In this document: in pieces, positions 25,120 through 32,031 of the stretch
How positions within the stretch are numbered: position 1 is the stretch's first letter
Layout of the letters: every line of letters begins with the position of its first letter
Assembly (NCBI GenBank): GCA_913065025.1
Contig: CAJYAP010000013.1
Coordinates: 1 to 32,251, forward strand
DNA from: an uncultured Gammaproteobacteria bacterium
GTDB lineage: Bacteria > Pseudomonadota > Gammaproteobacteria > Poriferisulfidales > GCA-002705445
Direction: 5' to 3'
DNA length: 32,251 nucleotides
Position numbers and translations under genes: made by a program
Notes under the pieces: model-generated
What the model was told of the DNA's origin: nothing
Seen by the model: the letters and a program-made list of their open reading frames with translations, nothing else
The model's database searches: none

Positions 25120-26064
25120 TTATATTTTTAATTTATAAGTTGTTTTAATTCTATCCATTAGAATTAATTTAAATTTATTTGGATCGTGTTGATGAGTTAT
25201 TTCGCCATCAGTAGGAAAAAATTTATCATGAAGTCTTGATAGCCAAAATCTTAATGCTGCATGCCTTAGAACTTTTGACCACATTTCTTTTTCGATAGCT
25301 TCTATCTTTCTATCTTTATTATAAGATTTAACAAGTTCATCTTGTTTTTCTATGTTTATTGTCATGTCTTTATTTAAACACCAATCATTTACAATAATTG
25401 CCAGGTCATACAAATAATATCCATTACATGCGTAGTAAAAATCTATGACACCAGTTAGATCTTCGTCAATAAACAAAGCATTATCTCTAAATAAGTCTGA
25501 ATGAATTATACCTTTAGGTAATTTTTGATTTGTGCAATAAATTTGATTTTCTATTTCTTTGCTAATTAAAATCTGTTCCTCATCACTTAAAACTGTTCTA
25601 ATTTTTTTTGCAGTTTCATGAAACCAATCTCCATTTCTTAAACCAGGATCATGTTTAGAAAATTTTTCAGAGTGAGTATGTATTTTTGCTATTGTAGAAC
25701 CTACTTGTCTGCACATTTCTAAAGTAGGCATCTCATTTGTTATGGTTTTTCCAGGGAGTAGAGTAAAAATAGATAAAGGCTTATCTTTTATATTATGCAC
25801 ACAAGATTCATTTTTTGCTTTAATTGGAATAGGACACTTTATTCCATTTTTTGACAGTATATCCATCAACTCAATAGCATAATTTAGATTTAAATTTGGT
25901 TCTTCAAAAATCGTTAATATATATTTATTATGAGAAGTTGTGAGATAGTAATTTGAGTTTGTAATTCCTTCATTAATACCCTCTATTCCAACAAAATTAC
26001 CTATATCGTAATGATTTAGTAATTGTTCTAGTTCTTCTTTTGTAAGTCGTGTATAAACAGACAT
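25120..26064 (-). CDS. thrB: Homoserine kinase, APH-fold type
   Basis: Phosphorylates homoserine on the way to threonine. The 314 residues belong to the aminoglycoside-phosphotransferase-fold type used in Pseudomonas-like genomes, not the GHMP type of E. coli. It starts MSVYTRLTKEELEQLL, has EGITNSNYYL as nucleotide loop, the catalytic HSDLFRDN (about 190-197) and metal-site GVIDFYYACNG. The position divergent from polA is the usual one for this gene. No strong ribosome-binding site is seen. It is followed by dctQ-dctM at 5 bases, an unusual partner. Confidence 0.93.
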   Translation of the reverse strand: MSVYTRLTKEELEQLLNHYDIGNFVGIEGINEGITNSNYYLTTSHNKYILTIFEEPNLNLNYAIELMDILSKNGIKCPIPIKAKNESCVHNIKDKPLSIFTLLPGKTITNEMPTLEMCRQVGSTIAKIHTHSEKFSKHDPGLRNGDWFHETAKKIRTVLSDEEQILISKEIENQIYCTNQKLPKGIIHSDLFRDNALFIDEDLTGVIDFYYACNGYYLYDLAIIVNDWCLNKDMTINIEKQDELVKSYNKDRKIEAIEKEMWSKVLRHAALRFWLSRLHDKFFPTDGEITHQHDPNKFKLILMDRIKTTYKLKI

Positions 26065-26109
26065 AGGATTTTTTTAATATTTTTCAAGTGATTATAGAAT
26101 ATAGAACGT
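26065..26109. promoter_or_regulatory. thrB/polA divergent promoter gap
   Basis: The 45-base gap has ATTATAGAATATAG at 26091-26104. Read leftward it gives TATAAT (26096-26091) about 20 bases before the thrB leader; read rightward it gives TATAGAAT close to the polA start. Clear -35 boxes are not seen. Confidence 0.3.
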
Positions 26110-28821
26110 ATGAATGGAAAACAAAAAGAAGATTATTTAGTTTTAATAGATGGAACAGCCTATTTATATAGAGCTTATCATGCTTTACCTCCCTTAAAAA
26201 ATACAAAAGGTGAAAATACTGGAGCTATTCATGGATTTCTAAAGGCCATTAATAAAATAATAGAAGACTTTGATCCAAAAAATATAGGCGTTGTGTTTGA
26301 TGCAAAAGGAAAAAATTTTAGACATAAAATTTATACCGAATATAAAGCTAATAGATCATCAATGCCTGAAGAGTTAGCCGAACAGATACCTAAGTTATAT
26401 GAAATACTAGAATTAATGGGCCTTCCACCGATTATTATAAGTGAGGTAGAAGCAGATGATGTTATAGGAACATTGTCAAAAAAGTTTAAAAAAATTGGCG
26501 GTGTTAAAATTTTCTCAGGCGACAAAGATTTTGCTCAGCTTGTTGATAAAAATGTAACTATAATTAATCCAGTCTCTTTAGACATTATGGATGAGAGAGC
26601 AGTAAAGAAAAAATTTGGTGTAGAACCATCAAATATCATAGATTATTTAGCATTAGTTGGAGATAAGTCAGATAATATACCTGGAGTCCCTGGAGTTGGA
26701 GGCAAAACTGCCTCAAGATTAATTAATAAATATGGTAGTGCTGAAGAAATAATTAATAAGCATGAATTAATTCCTGGAAAAGTTGGCGATTCGATAAAAA
26801 TATATAAAGATCAATTAAGACTTTCGAAAATTCTAGCTACTATAAAGCTAGATGTTGATATACCGTTAAATCTAAAAGATCTCATTAAGTATGAGTCAAA
26901 AAAAGAAGCTTTGATCAAAATTTATAAAAAGCTTGAGTTAAACTCTTTTTTAAAAAAAGAAATAAGCACAGAAAATCAAGAAGTAATAGAAAAAAAAGAA
27001 GATAAAAAATTATTAATTAATTATGACATCATAGTAGATAAAAAAATATTTCTAGAATTACTTAAAAGTATTGGCAAAAAAAAATTTATTTCGTTTGACC
27101 TTGAAACCACAAGCCTTGATTACATAAAAGCAGAAATTGTGGGTATTTCTATAGCAATAGACACCAAAGAAAGTTATTACATCCCACTTGCCCATGAGGA
27201 TCAATTCAAATATGAACAACTGCCAATAAAATTTGTTCTAGATAAGCTAAAGCCAATTCTGGAAAATACCTCAATAAAAAAAGTTGGTCATAACTTAAAA
27301 TATGATAGAAATGTTTTAATTAATTATAAAATAACCTTGAATGGTATAAGTCATGACTCAATGCTTTTGTCATATATTTTTGACTCAACTGCAATAAGAC
27401 ATGGGCTTGATAATGTATCAGAGAAATATTTGTCCTATAAAACTATCCACTATGAGGATATTGCTGGAAAAGGAGCAAAACAAATACCGTTTGCAAAAGT
27501 GGATATCGAGACTGCGGCAGAATATTCATGTGAAGATGCACTAGTAAGTTTGGAATTATATAATTATCTCTGGAGCAAAGTATCAAAGGATGAAAATATA
27601 ACTAAAGTCTATAAAGACATAGAAATGCCGTTGCTACCAATACTTTCTAATATTGAGAGAAATGGCGTGTTAATAGATTCAAAAAAATTATTTAAATTAA
27701 GTAAAGAGCTTGAAATAGAATTACAATCTATTCAGAAGAAATGTTTTAAAATTACAAACAAAGAATTTAATTTAAATTCTCCTAAACAATTACAAGAAAT
27801 ATTATATGAAGATTTAGAAATACCTGTTTCGAAAAAAACACCAACAGGAAAACCTTCTACTGATGAAGATACATTGCAATTTCTTTCTGAATCTTATGAG
27901 TTACCAAAGCTAATTTTAGATTTTAGATCGTTGAATAAACTAAAAACTGGATATACTGATAAATTACCATTACAAATATCTAATAAAACAGGAAGAGTTC
28001 ATACTTCATATCAGCAAGCAATTACTGCTACAGGAAGATTATCTTCAACAGAACCTAATTTGCAGAATATACCAATAAAAAGTTCGCAAGGAAAAAAAAT
28101 AAGAAATGCATTTGTAGCAGAACAAGGAAAAAAAATTTTTGCGGCTGACTATTCCCAAATCGAATTAAGGATAATGGCCCATCTTTCTGGTGATGAAAAT
28201 CTTTTAAAAGCATTTAAGAATAAAATTGATATACACTCATTCACAGCTTCTGAAATTTTTGATATTGGTATTGATAAAGTATCACCCGATGATAGGCGAT
28301 CTGCAAAGGCCATAAACTTTGGTTTAATTTATGGGATGTCTTCTTTTGGATTATCAAAGCAGCTAGGAATTTCAATTCCTGAAGCTAAAGAATATATGGA
28401 TATTTATTTTAATAGATATCCCAAGATTAAATTTTATATGAACGAAATGATAGAGTTTGCAAAGACAAAAGGTTACGTTGAAACTGTTTATGGAAGAAAA
28501 TTATACTTACCAGAAATTAATTCAAAACGCGCTCAAAGAAGAAATTATGCGGAGAGGACAGCTATTAATGCCCCTGTACAAGGTACAGCTGCAGACATTA
28601 TTAAAGTTGCGATGATACAGATAGATAAATGGCTGATGCAGCAAAAGTCAAAAACCAAAATGATTATGCAAGTGCATGATGAACTTGTCTTTGAAATTTA
28701 CGAAAATGATATTGATTCAGAAGTAACAAATATAGTTAATATAATGCAAGATTGTGTTAATTTAAATTTGCCTTTAGAAGTAAATTATGGGATTGATGAT
28801 AATTGGGGAAATGCTCATTAA
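26110..28821 (+). CDS. polA: DNA polymerase I
   Basis: Repair and Okazaki-fragment polymerase with all three domains. The 5' nuclease (about 1-290) has LIDGTAYLYRAYHALP and VGDKSDNIPGVPGVGGKTA. The 3'-5' exonuclease (about 310-500) is intact, with D330/E332 in FDLETTSL, GHNLKYD and YSCEDA. The polymerase has motif A DYSQIELR (D680), motif B RRSAKAINFGLIYG (Phe, not Tyr, at the dideoxy-discriminating site) and motif C QVHDELVF (D857-E858). 903 residues is normal length. Its stop codon interlocks with that of the convergent engB. Confidence 0.98.
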   Translation: MNGKQKEDYLVLIDGTAYLYRAYHALPPLKNTKGENTGAIHGFLKAINKIIEDFDPKNIGVVFDAKGKNFRHKIYTEYKANRSSMPEELAEQIPKLYEILELMGLPPIIISEVEADDVIGTLSKKFKKIGGVKIFSGDKDFAQLVDKNVTIINPVSLDIMDERAVKKKFGVEPSNIIDYLALVGDKSDNIPGVPGVGGKTASRLINKYGSAEEIINKHELIPGKVGDSIKIYKDQLRLSKILATIKLDVDIPLNLKDLIKYESKKEALIKIYKKLELNSFLKKEISTENQEVIEKKEDKKLLINYDIIVDKKIFLELLKSIGKKKFISFDLETTSLDYIKAEIVGISIAIDTKESYYIPLAHEDQFKYEQLPIKFVLDKLKPILENTSIKKVGHNLKYDRNVLINYKITLNGISHDSMLLSYIFDSTAIRHGLDNVSEKYLSYKTIHYEDIAGKGAKQIPFAKVDIETAAEYSCEDALVSLELYNYLWSKVSKDENITKVYKDIEMPLLPILSNIERNGVLIDSKKLFKLSKELEIELQSIQKKCFKITNKEFNLNSPKQLQEILYEDLEIPVSKKTPTGKPSTDEDTLQFLSESYELPKLILDFRSLNKLKTGYTDKLPLQISNKTGRVHTSYQQAITATGRLSSTEPNLQNIPIKSSQGKKIRNAFVAEQGKKIFAADYSQIELRIMAHLSGDENLLKAFKNKIDIHSFTASEIFDIGIDKVSPDDRRSAKAINFGLIYGMSSFGLSKQLGISIPEAKEYMDIYFNRYPKIKFYMNEMIEFAKTKGYVETVYGRKLYLPEINSKRAQRRNYAERTAINAPVQGTAADIIKVAMIQIDKWLMQQKSKTKMIMQVHDELVFEIYENDIDSEVTNIVNIMQDCVNLNLPLEVNYGIDDNWGNAH

Positions 28822-29417
28822 TTAAAGTTTTTCAAATTTCCAATAATCTCTAAAACTTCATTAACACCATCCCCATTTTTTGATGAGAAAGTTTGTATAT
28901 TAGTTATATTTTTATAGTCACTTAATAGTTTTTCTGTCGTGATCTTTATTTTAGATTTTTCGCTATTACTAACCTTATCTGATTTTGTCATCATAATATT
29001 TGCATTGATATTAAACCCCGCACATAGTTCTAGCATAGCTTCATCTAATCTTCCCACACCCCTTCTTATATCTACAGCGATAAACATAGAAGCAATGTTT
29101 TTTCTATATTCTAAATAATTAATGACCATAGTCTCCCACGAGCGTTTTACATTTTTAGGTGTATTAGCAAAACCATATCCAGGAATATCTACAAAACTAA
29201 TATTGTCATTAACCAAGAAAAAATTAATTAACTGAGTTCTTCCAGGGGTCTTGCTAGTAATTGCTAATTTCCTTCGATTGCATATTTTGTTTAACATACT
29301 TGATTTTCCAGCATTTGATTTTCCAGCAAAAAAAAATTCTAAATAAATATCATCTGGAAAATGAGATGGCTTTGTAGCACTTTTTACAAAATCTGATTTT
29401 TTTATATTTAAGGCCAT
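28818..29417 (-). CDS. engB: Ribosome biogenesis GTP-binding protein EngB (YihA/YsxC)
   Basis: GTPase needed for large ribosomal subunit assembly. I place the start at the ATG at 29417 (199 residues): it begins MALNIKKSDFVKSA and aligns with E. coli EngB. An upstream in-frame TTG at 29462 would add 15 residues but lies in a TATACT-like promoter sequence. G1 is GKSNAGKSS, G2/switch I is SKTPGRTQLINFF, G3 is DIPGYG, G4 is TKSD and G5 is SSKN. No clear ribosome-binding site is present for either start. It is convergent with polA, sharing the bases TTAA at the two stops. Confidence 0.95.
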   Translation of the reverse strand: MALNIKKSDFVKSATKPSHFPDDIYLEFFFAGKSNAGKSSMLNKICNRRKLAITSKTPGRTQLINFFLVNDNISFVDIPGYGFANTPKNVKRSWETMVINYLEYRKNIASMFIAVDIRRGVGRLDEAMLELCAGFNINANIMMTKSDKVSNSEKSKIKITTEKLLSDYKNITNIQTFSSKNGDGVNEVLEIIGNLKNFN

Positions 29418-29502
29418 TTTTATTGTTTTTAATATATTGGTTTTTTCCAAAATAGTATACAATGTTTACAAATAGAAATATGACATAAATTAAGGAGAAT
29501 TC

Positions 29503-30138
29503 ATGCAAAATAAGCCTTCCAGCATTGTAATATTTGCTTGTGCGGTATTATTTCTTATAACGAATAAGACATTTGCCGACGATGAAGCAATTAAATCTGG
29601 GCAGACAAAAGCTATGGCATGCACTGCTTGTCATGGTGTAGAAAACAGTAATAATCCTGAGTGGCCAAATCTTTCACAACAAAGCACAAGATATCTTATT
29701 GAACAATTACATGCTTTTAGAGATGGAATTAGAAAGAACGCTTTAATGAGCCCTCAAGCTATGGGTTTGACGGACCAAGATATAGTAGAAATTGCAAAAT
29801 ATTATAATAGCGTCCCCGCAAAAAAAGGAAAAATAACTGCTGCTGATAATGTTATAGAGTTGGGACAAAGCATATACCGTGGTGGAATTGCAGATAGGGG
29901 AGTACCTGCATGCATGTCTTGTCATGGACCAAATGGTTTGGGAGTTGATAGAAGTGGATACCCTAAAATATCCGGGCAACATGCGAAATATCTTTATCAT
30001 GTCCTAGAAGAGTATAAGGAAGATTATGATGAAAGAGAGGAGCGTGGTAAAAACTTTTCAATTATGAGTACAATTTCTTTTAAATTATCAAATAAAGAAA
30101 TGAAGGCTTTGTCTGAATATCTTCAAGGATTATATTGA
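29503..30138 (+). CDS. Diheme cytochrome c4
   Basis: Periplasmic electron carrier with two class I cytochrome domains. The 211 residues start with a signal peptide (about 1-25, ending TFA). Heme sites are C40-x-x-C43-H44 in ACTACHG and C137-x-x-C140-H141 in ACMSCHG. Met ligands are likely in MSPQAMG and in the later FSIMSTISF segment. AAGGAG precedes the ATG at good spacing. Gene order engB-cytochrome c4-dsbA is common in Gammaproteobacteria. It likely links the quinol oxidation chain to a terminal oxidase; partners are not in the window. Confidence 0.95.
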   Translation: MQNKPSSIVIFACAVLFLITNKTFADDEAIKSGQTKAMACTACHGVENSNNPEWPNLSQQSTRYLIEQLHAFRDGIRKNALMSPQAMGLTDQDIVEIAKYYNSVPAKKGKITAADNVIELGQSIYRGGIADRGVPACMSCHGPNGLGVDRSGYPKISGQHAKYLYHVLEEYKEDYDEREERGKNFSIMSTISFKLSNKEMKALSEYLQGLY

Positions 30139-30153
30139 TATAAATAATTACCT

Positions 30154-30789
30154 ATGATTAAAAAAATATTAATACTTTTCTTATTATCAACCACACTGAT
30201 TTTTGCAGATGAAAGTTTTGAGGAAGGTATTGATTTTGAATTAATTAATGACAGCCCAAGTGCTTATGAGTTAAAAGAAAATGATAAGATCTTAGTTGTT
30301 GAAGCATTTTGGTATGGCTGCCCGCATTGTTACATTTTTGCAGAGTATATAGCGAAATGGGATCTAAAAAATAACAAGGATATTCAATTTGTAGAAATGC
30401 CGGTGGTATTTAATAAGCCTTGGCTTTTGCATGCAAGAGCATTTTATACAATGAAGAAAATGGATAATTTTTTAGAATTACATAATAATTTCTTCTATGC
30501 ATATCATGAGCAACAAAGAACATTTAGTAATGTAGAATCAATAATGAATTTTTTTGACAGTCAAGGAATAGATGTTAAAAAAGCTAAAGAGATTTTATCT
30601 TCTGAAGAAGTCTCTAAGGCAGTACAAGAAGCGAATTATTTACTAGAGACGTATAAAATAGATAGTGTTCCAGCAATTATTATTAATAATAAATATAAAA
30701 TATCTGGCAGGATGGCAAAAACTTACGATAGAATGATTGAAATATCTGAATATGTAATAGATTTAGAGAGACGAAATAGGGCAAAATAG
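30154..30789 (+). CDS. dsbA: Thiol:disulfide interchange protein DsbA
   Basis: Periplasmic oxidase that forms disulfides in exported proteins. The 211 residues have a signal peptide (about 1-18, ending IFA), a thioredoxin fold with active site C56-P-H-C59 in WYGCPHC, and the cis-Pro loop V172-P173 in SVPAI. CPHC is the standard strongly oxidising DsbA sequence. It starts 15 bases after cytochrome c4, whose maturation depends on periplasmic thiol chemistry, and ends 8 bases before a tRNA gene, so the tRNA may be processed from the same transcript. Confidence 0.95.
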   Translation: MIKKILILFLLSTTLIFADESFEEGIDFELINDSPSAYELKENDKILVVEAFWYGCPHCYIFAEYIAKWDLKNNKDIQFVEMPVVFNKPWLLHARAFYTMKKMDNFLELHNNFFYAYHEQQRTFSNVESIMNFFDSQGIDVKKAKEILSSEEVSKAVQEANYLLETYKIDSVPAIIINNKYKISGRMAKTYDRMIEISEYVIDLERRNRAK

Positions 30790-30797
30790 AGATTATC

Positions 30798-30871
30798 GCG
30801 TCTATAGCTCAAATGGATAAGAGCGTCAGCCTCCGGAGCTGAAGATATAGGTTCAAATCCTATTAGGCGCT
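30798..30871 (+). tRNA. tRNA-Arg (anticodon CCG)
   Basis: Full cloverleaf by hand. Acceptor GCGTCTA (30798-30804) pairs with TAGGCGC (30864-30870) with one G.U. The D stem is GCTC/GAGC, the anticodon stem TCAGC/GCTGA around loop CTCCGGA (anticodon CCG at 30833-30835), and the T stem ATAGG/CCTAT around TTCAAAT. The variable loop is four bases. The discriminator base reads T and is followed by CTT, so the CCA end is not encoded. It sits between dsbA and the cytochrome c5 gene with no separate promoter obvious. Confidence 0.95.
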
Positions 30872-30909
30872 CTTAAAAATAAAGTAGTGGAAAAAAAGGA
30901 AAATATTTA

Positions 30910-31383
30910 ATGAATGACAAACAATTTACAACTATTTTTTTAGGCGTTATGGGGGTGCTAACAATTATTTTTTTTGTAATTTTTTTTATCGCCCAAATAA
31001 TTGTTCCTGAAACAAATGTAGCAGATGAATTCACAAATAATGCTGTAGTTAGCAGAATAGAGCCAGTTGGAAAATTGAATTACTCAGATGCGAATGAGCA
31101 AGAAGCGAAGACCACAGGTAATTTAGTAAAAGTTGATTTATATAAAAATGGTGAAGAAGTGTATAATGCCGTTTGTCAAAGCTGCCATACATCTGGCATA
31201 TTAAATTCTCCTAAATTTGGCGATAAGGTTGCTTGGAAAGAAAGATTGTCAAAAGGAAAAGAAAAACTATATGCTAATGCTATTAATGGTATAGGTGCAA
31301 TGCCTGCAAAAGGTGGCAGATCAGATTTACCAGATAATTTAATAGAAATGAGTGTAGATTATATTATTCAATCTGCAGAATAA
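30910..31383 (+). CDS. Cytochrome c5-family monoheme protein, membrane-anchored
   Basis: Class I c-type cytochrome of the c5 group. The 157 residues have an N-terminal hydrophobic helix (about 10-32) without an obvious cleavage site, so it is probably a membrane anchor. A linker (about 33-78) is followed by one heme domain with C89-x-x-C92-H93 in VCQSCHT and the Met ligand in GAMPAKGG. AAGGAAAA precedes the ATG. It likely acts beside cytochrome c4 in periplasmic electron transfer. It ends exactly where the convergent ubiK ends, with no base between the stop codons. Confidence 0.93.
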   Translation: MNDKQFTTIFLGVMGVLTIIFFVIFFIAQIIVPETNVADEFTNNAVVSRIEPVGKLNYSDANEQEAKTTGNLVKVDLYKNGEEVYNAVCQSCHTSGILNSPKFGDKVAWKERLSKGKEKLYANAINGIGAMPAKGGRSDLPDNLIEMSVDYIIQSAE

Positions 31384-31632
31384 TTACTTGTTTTGCTCTA
31401 ATTGAGAAATTTTATGTTCTAACTCGTCTATTTTTTCTTGGCATTTTCTTAAAAGGGACACTTGAATGTCATATTCTTCTCGAGACACTAAATCAAGTTT
31501 TTGAAGTACCCCTTCAGCTCCTGATTTTAATGTTTTTTGCATTTCTTCTTTTGAACTTTTAAGAGATTCAGGCATTATGCCTTTAATCCTATTTGCAATA
31601 TCATCTACATTTTTTGGGTCAAATTTAAACAT
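31384..31632 (-). CDS. ubiK: Ubiquinone biosynthesis accessory factor UbiK (YqiC/BMFP family)
   Basis: Small coiled-coil partner of UbiJ in the ubiquinone synthesis complex. The 82 residues show the family pattern: MFKFDPKNVDDIANRI at the start, LQKLDLVSREEYDIQ in the middle (E. coli has RLDLVSREEFDVQ) and a heptad C-terminus ending LEHKISQLEQNK. The N-terminal part is amphipathic and membrane-associating in relatives. It lies 14 kb from the ubiE-ubiJ-ubiB cluster. The very AT-rich stretch 31633-31780 upstream should contain its promoter, but no hexamers stand out. Confidence 0.93.
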   Translation of the reverse strand: MFKFDPKNVDDIANRIKGIMPESLKSSKEEMQKTLKSGAEGVLQKLDLVSREEYDIQVSLLRKCQEKIDELEHKISQLEQNK

Positions 31633-31735
31633 TTTTAATTCTCTCTAAATTTACTTATTTCAATAATATTAACTTATAAATATATTATTTGGTATAACCT
31701 AAATATATATATAATATATTATCATATAATAATAC

Positions 31736-31765
31736 TTGATAATTATTATAATTCAATATTATAAT
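31736..31765 (+). promoter_or_regulatory. Sigma-70-type promoter upstream of torF region
   Basis: TTGATA (31736-31741) and TATAAT (31760-31765) are separated by 18 bp, one mismatch from the full consensus. Expected start is near 31772, giving either a 260-base torF leader or a separate short RNA that begins with the hairpin at 31779. The surrounding 150 bases are extremely AT-rich, so chance matches are more likely than usual. Confidence 0.5.
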
Positions 31766-31778
31766 ATATTTGAAGTTT

Positions 31779-31844
31779 AAAGCAGGGATGCTTTTGCTTC
31801 ATCTTCATGAGCCTAAAACTCTTGTTAATCCAAAAGATGAGCAA
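31779..31844 (+). other. Structured non-coding element with CsrA-like hexaloop
   Basis: A hairpin, AAAGC-AGGGAT-GCTTT (31779-31794), shows the hexaloop AGGGAT, which matches the ARGGAU loop of CsrA/RsmA sites. It is followed by a second imperfect stem, TTGCTTCATCTT (31794-31805) with AAGATGAGCAA (31834-31844, one bulge). This block is much richer in G and C than its surroundings. It lies upstream of the sigma-54 start, so only a transcript from the upstream promoter would contain it. A 19-codon reading frame from 31788 has no proper ribosome-binding site. Confidence 0.4.
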
Positions 31845-31887
31845 TAGCGTTCTTATAAATTAATTTTGTAGTTAAGTAATTAATTAA

Positions 31888-31924
31888 AATTCTCACACTA
31901 TATTTATCCTTCGGCATGAGAATT
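31888..31924. promoter_or_regulatory. Inverted repeat, possible activator site for the sigma-54 promoter
   Basis: AATTCTCA (31888-31895) and TGAGAATT (31917-31924) are perfect 8-bp complements 21 bases apart. Their centre is about 90 bases before the predicted sigma-54 start, within the usual range for an enhancer-binding activator. The sequence does not match the known NtrC site, so the regulator is unknown. Confidence 0.4.
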
Positions 31925-31969
31925 GCTTATATCTTTATGAATTCGTGAAATTAGAGATTTGTTCAATAT

Positions 31970-31985
31970 TGGCACGAACGTTGCA
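31970..31985 (+). promoter_or_regulatory. Sigma-54 (RpoN) promoter of torF
   Basis: TGGCACG-AACG-TTGCA matches the -24/-12 consensus TGGCACG-N4-TTGCW at every defined position. Transcription would start near 31997, about 35 bases before the torF ATG; AGGAG follows at 32021-32024 region. A small hairpin GTTATT/AATAAC (31987-32005) spans the start site. Sigma-54 promoters need an ATP-dependent activator. Confidence 0.88.
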
Positions 31986-32031
31986 TGTTATTAACGTGAA
32001 ATAACATAACTTAGAAAAAAAGGAGATCAAA

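Noticed and set aside
29418-29462. Upstream in-frame TTG start for engB adding 15 residues
   Set aside because: The added residues have no counterpart in E. coli EngB, no ribosome-binding site precedes the TTG, and the TTG lies in a TATACT-like promoter sequence. The ATG at 29417 fits better.
31633-31735. CRISPR array or tandem repeat in the AT-rich stretch
   Set aside because: Only irregular TATA-type low-complexity sequence; no repeat-spacer periodicity.
31788-31847. Nineteen-codon ORF (starting Met-Leu-Leu-Leu-His) in the torF upstream region
   Set aside because: No spaced ribosome-binding site, and the bases are better explained by two overlapping stems.
31940-31990. NtrC binding site overlapping the sigma-54 promoter
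   Set aside because: The GCAC in TGGCACG has no paired GTGC at the required spacing; it is explained by the promoter -24 element.
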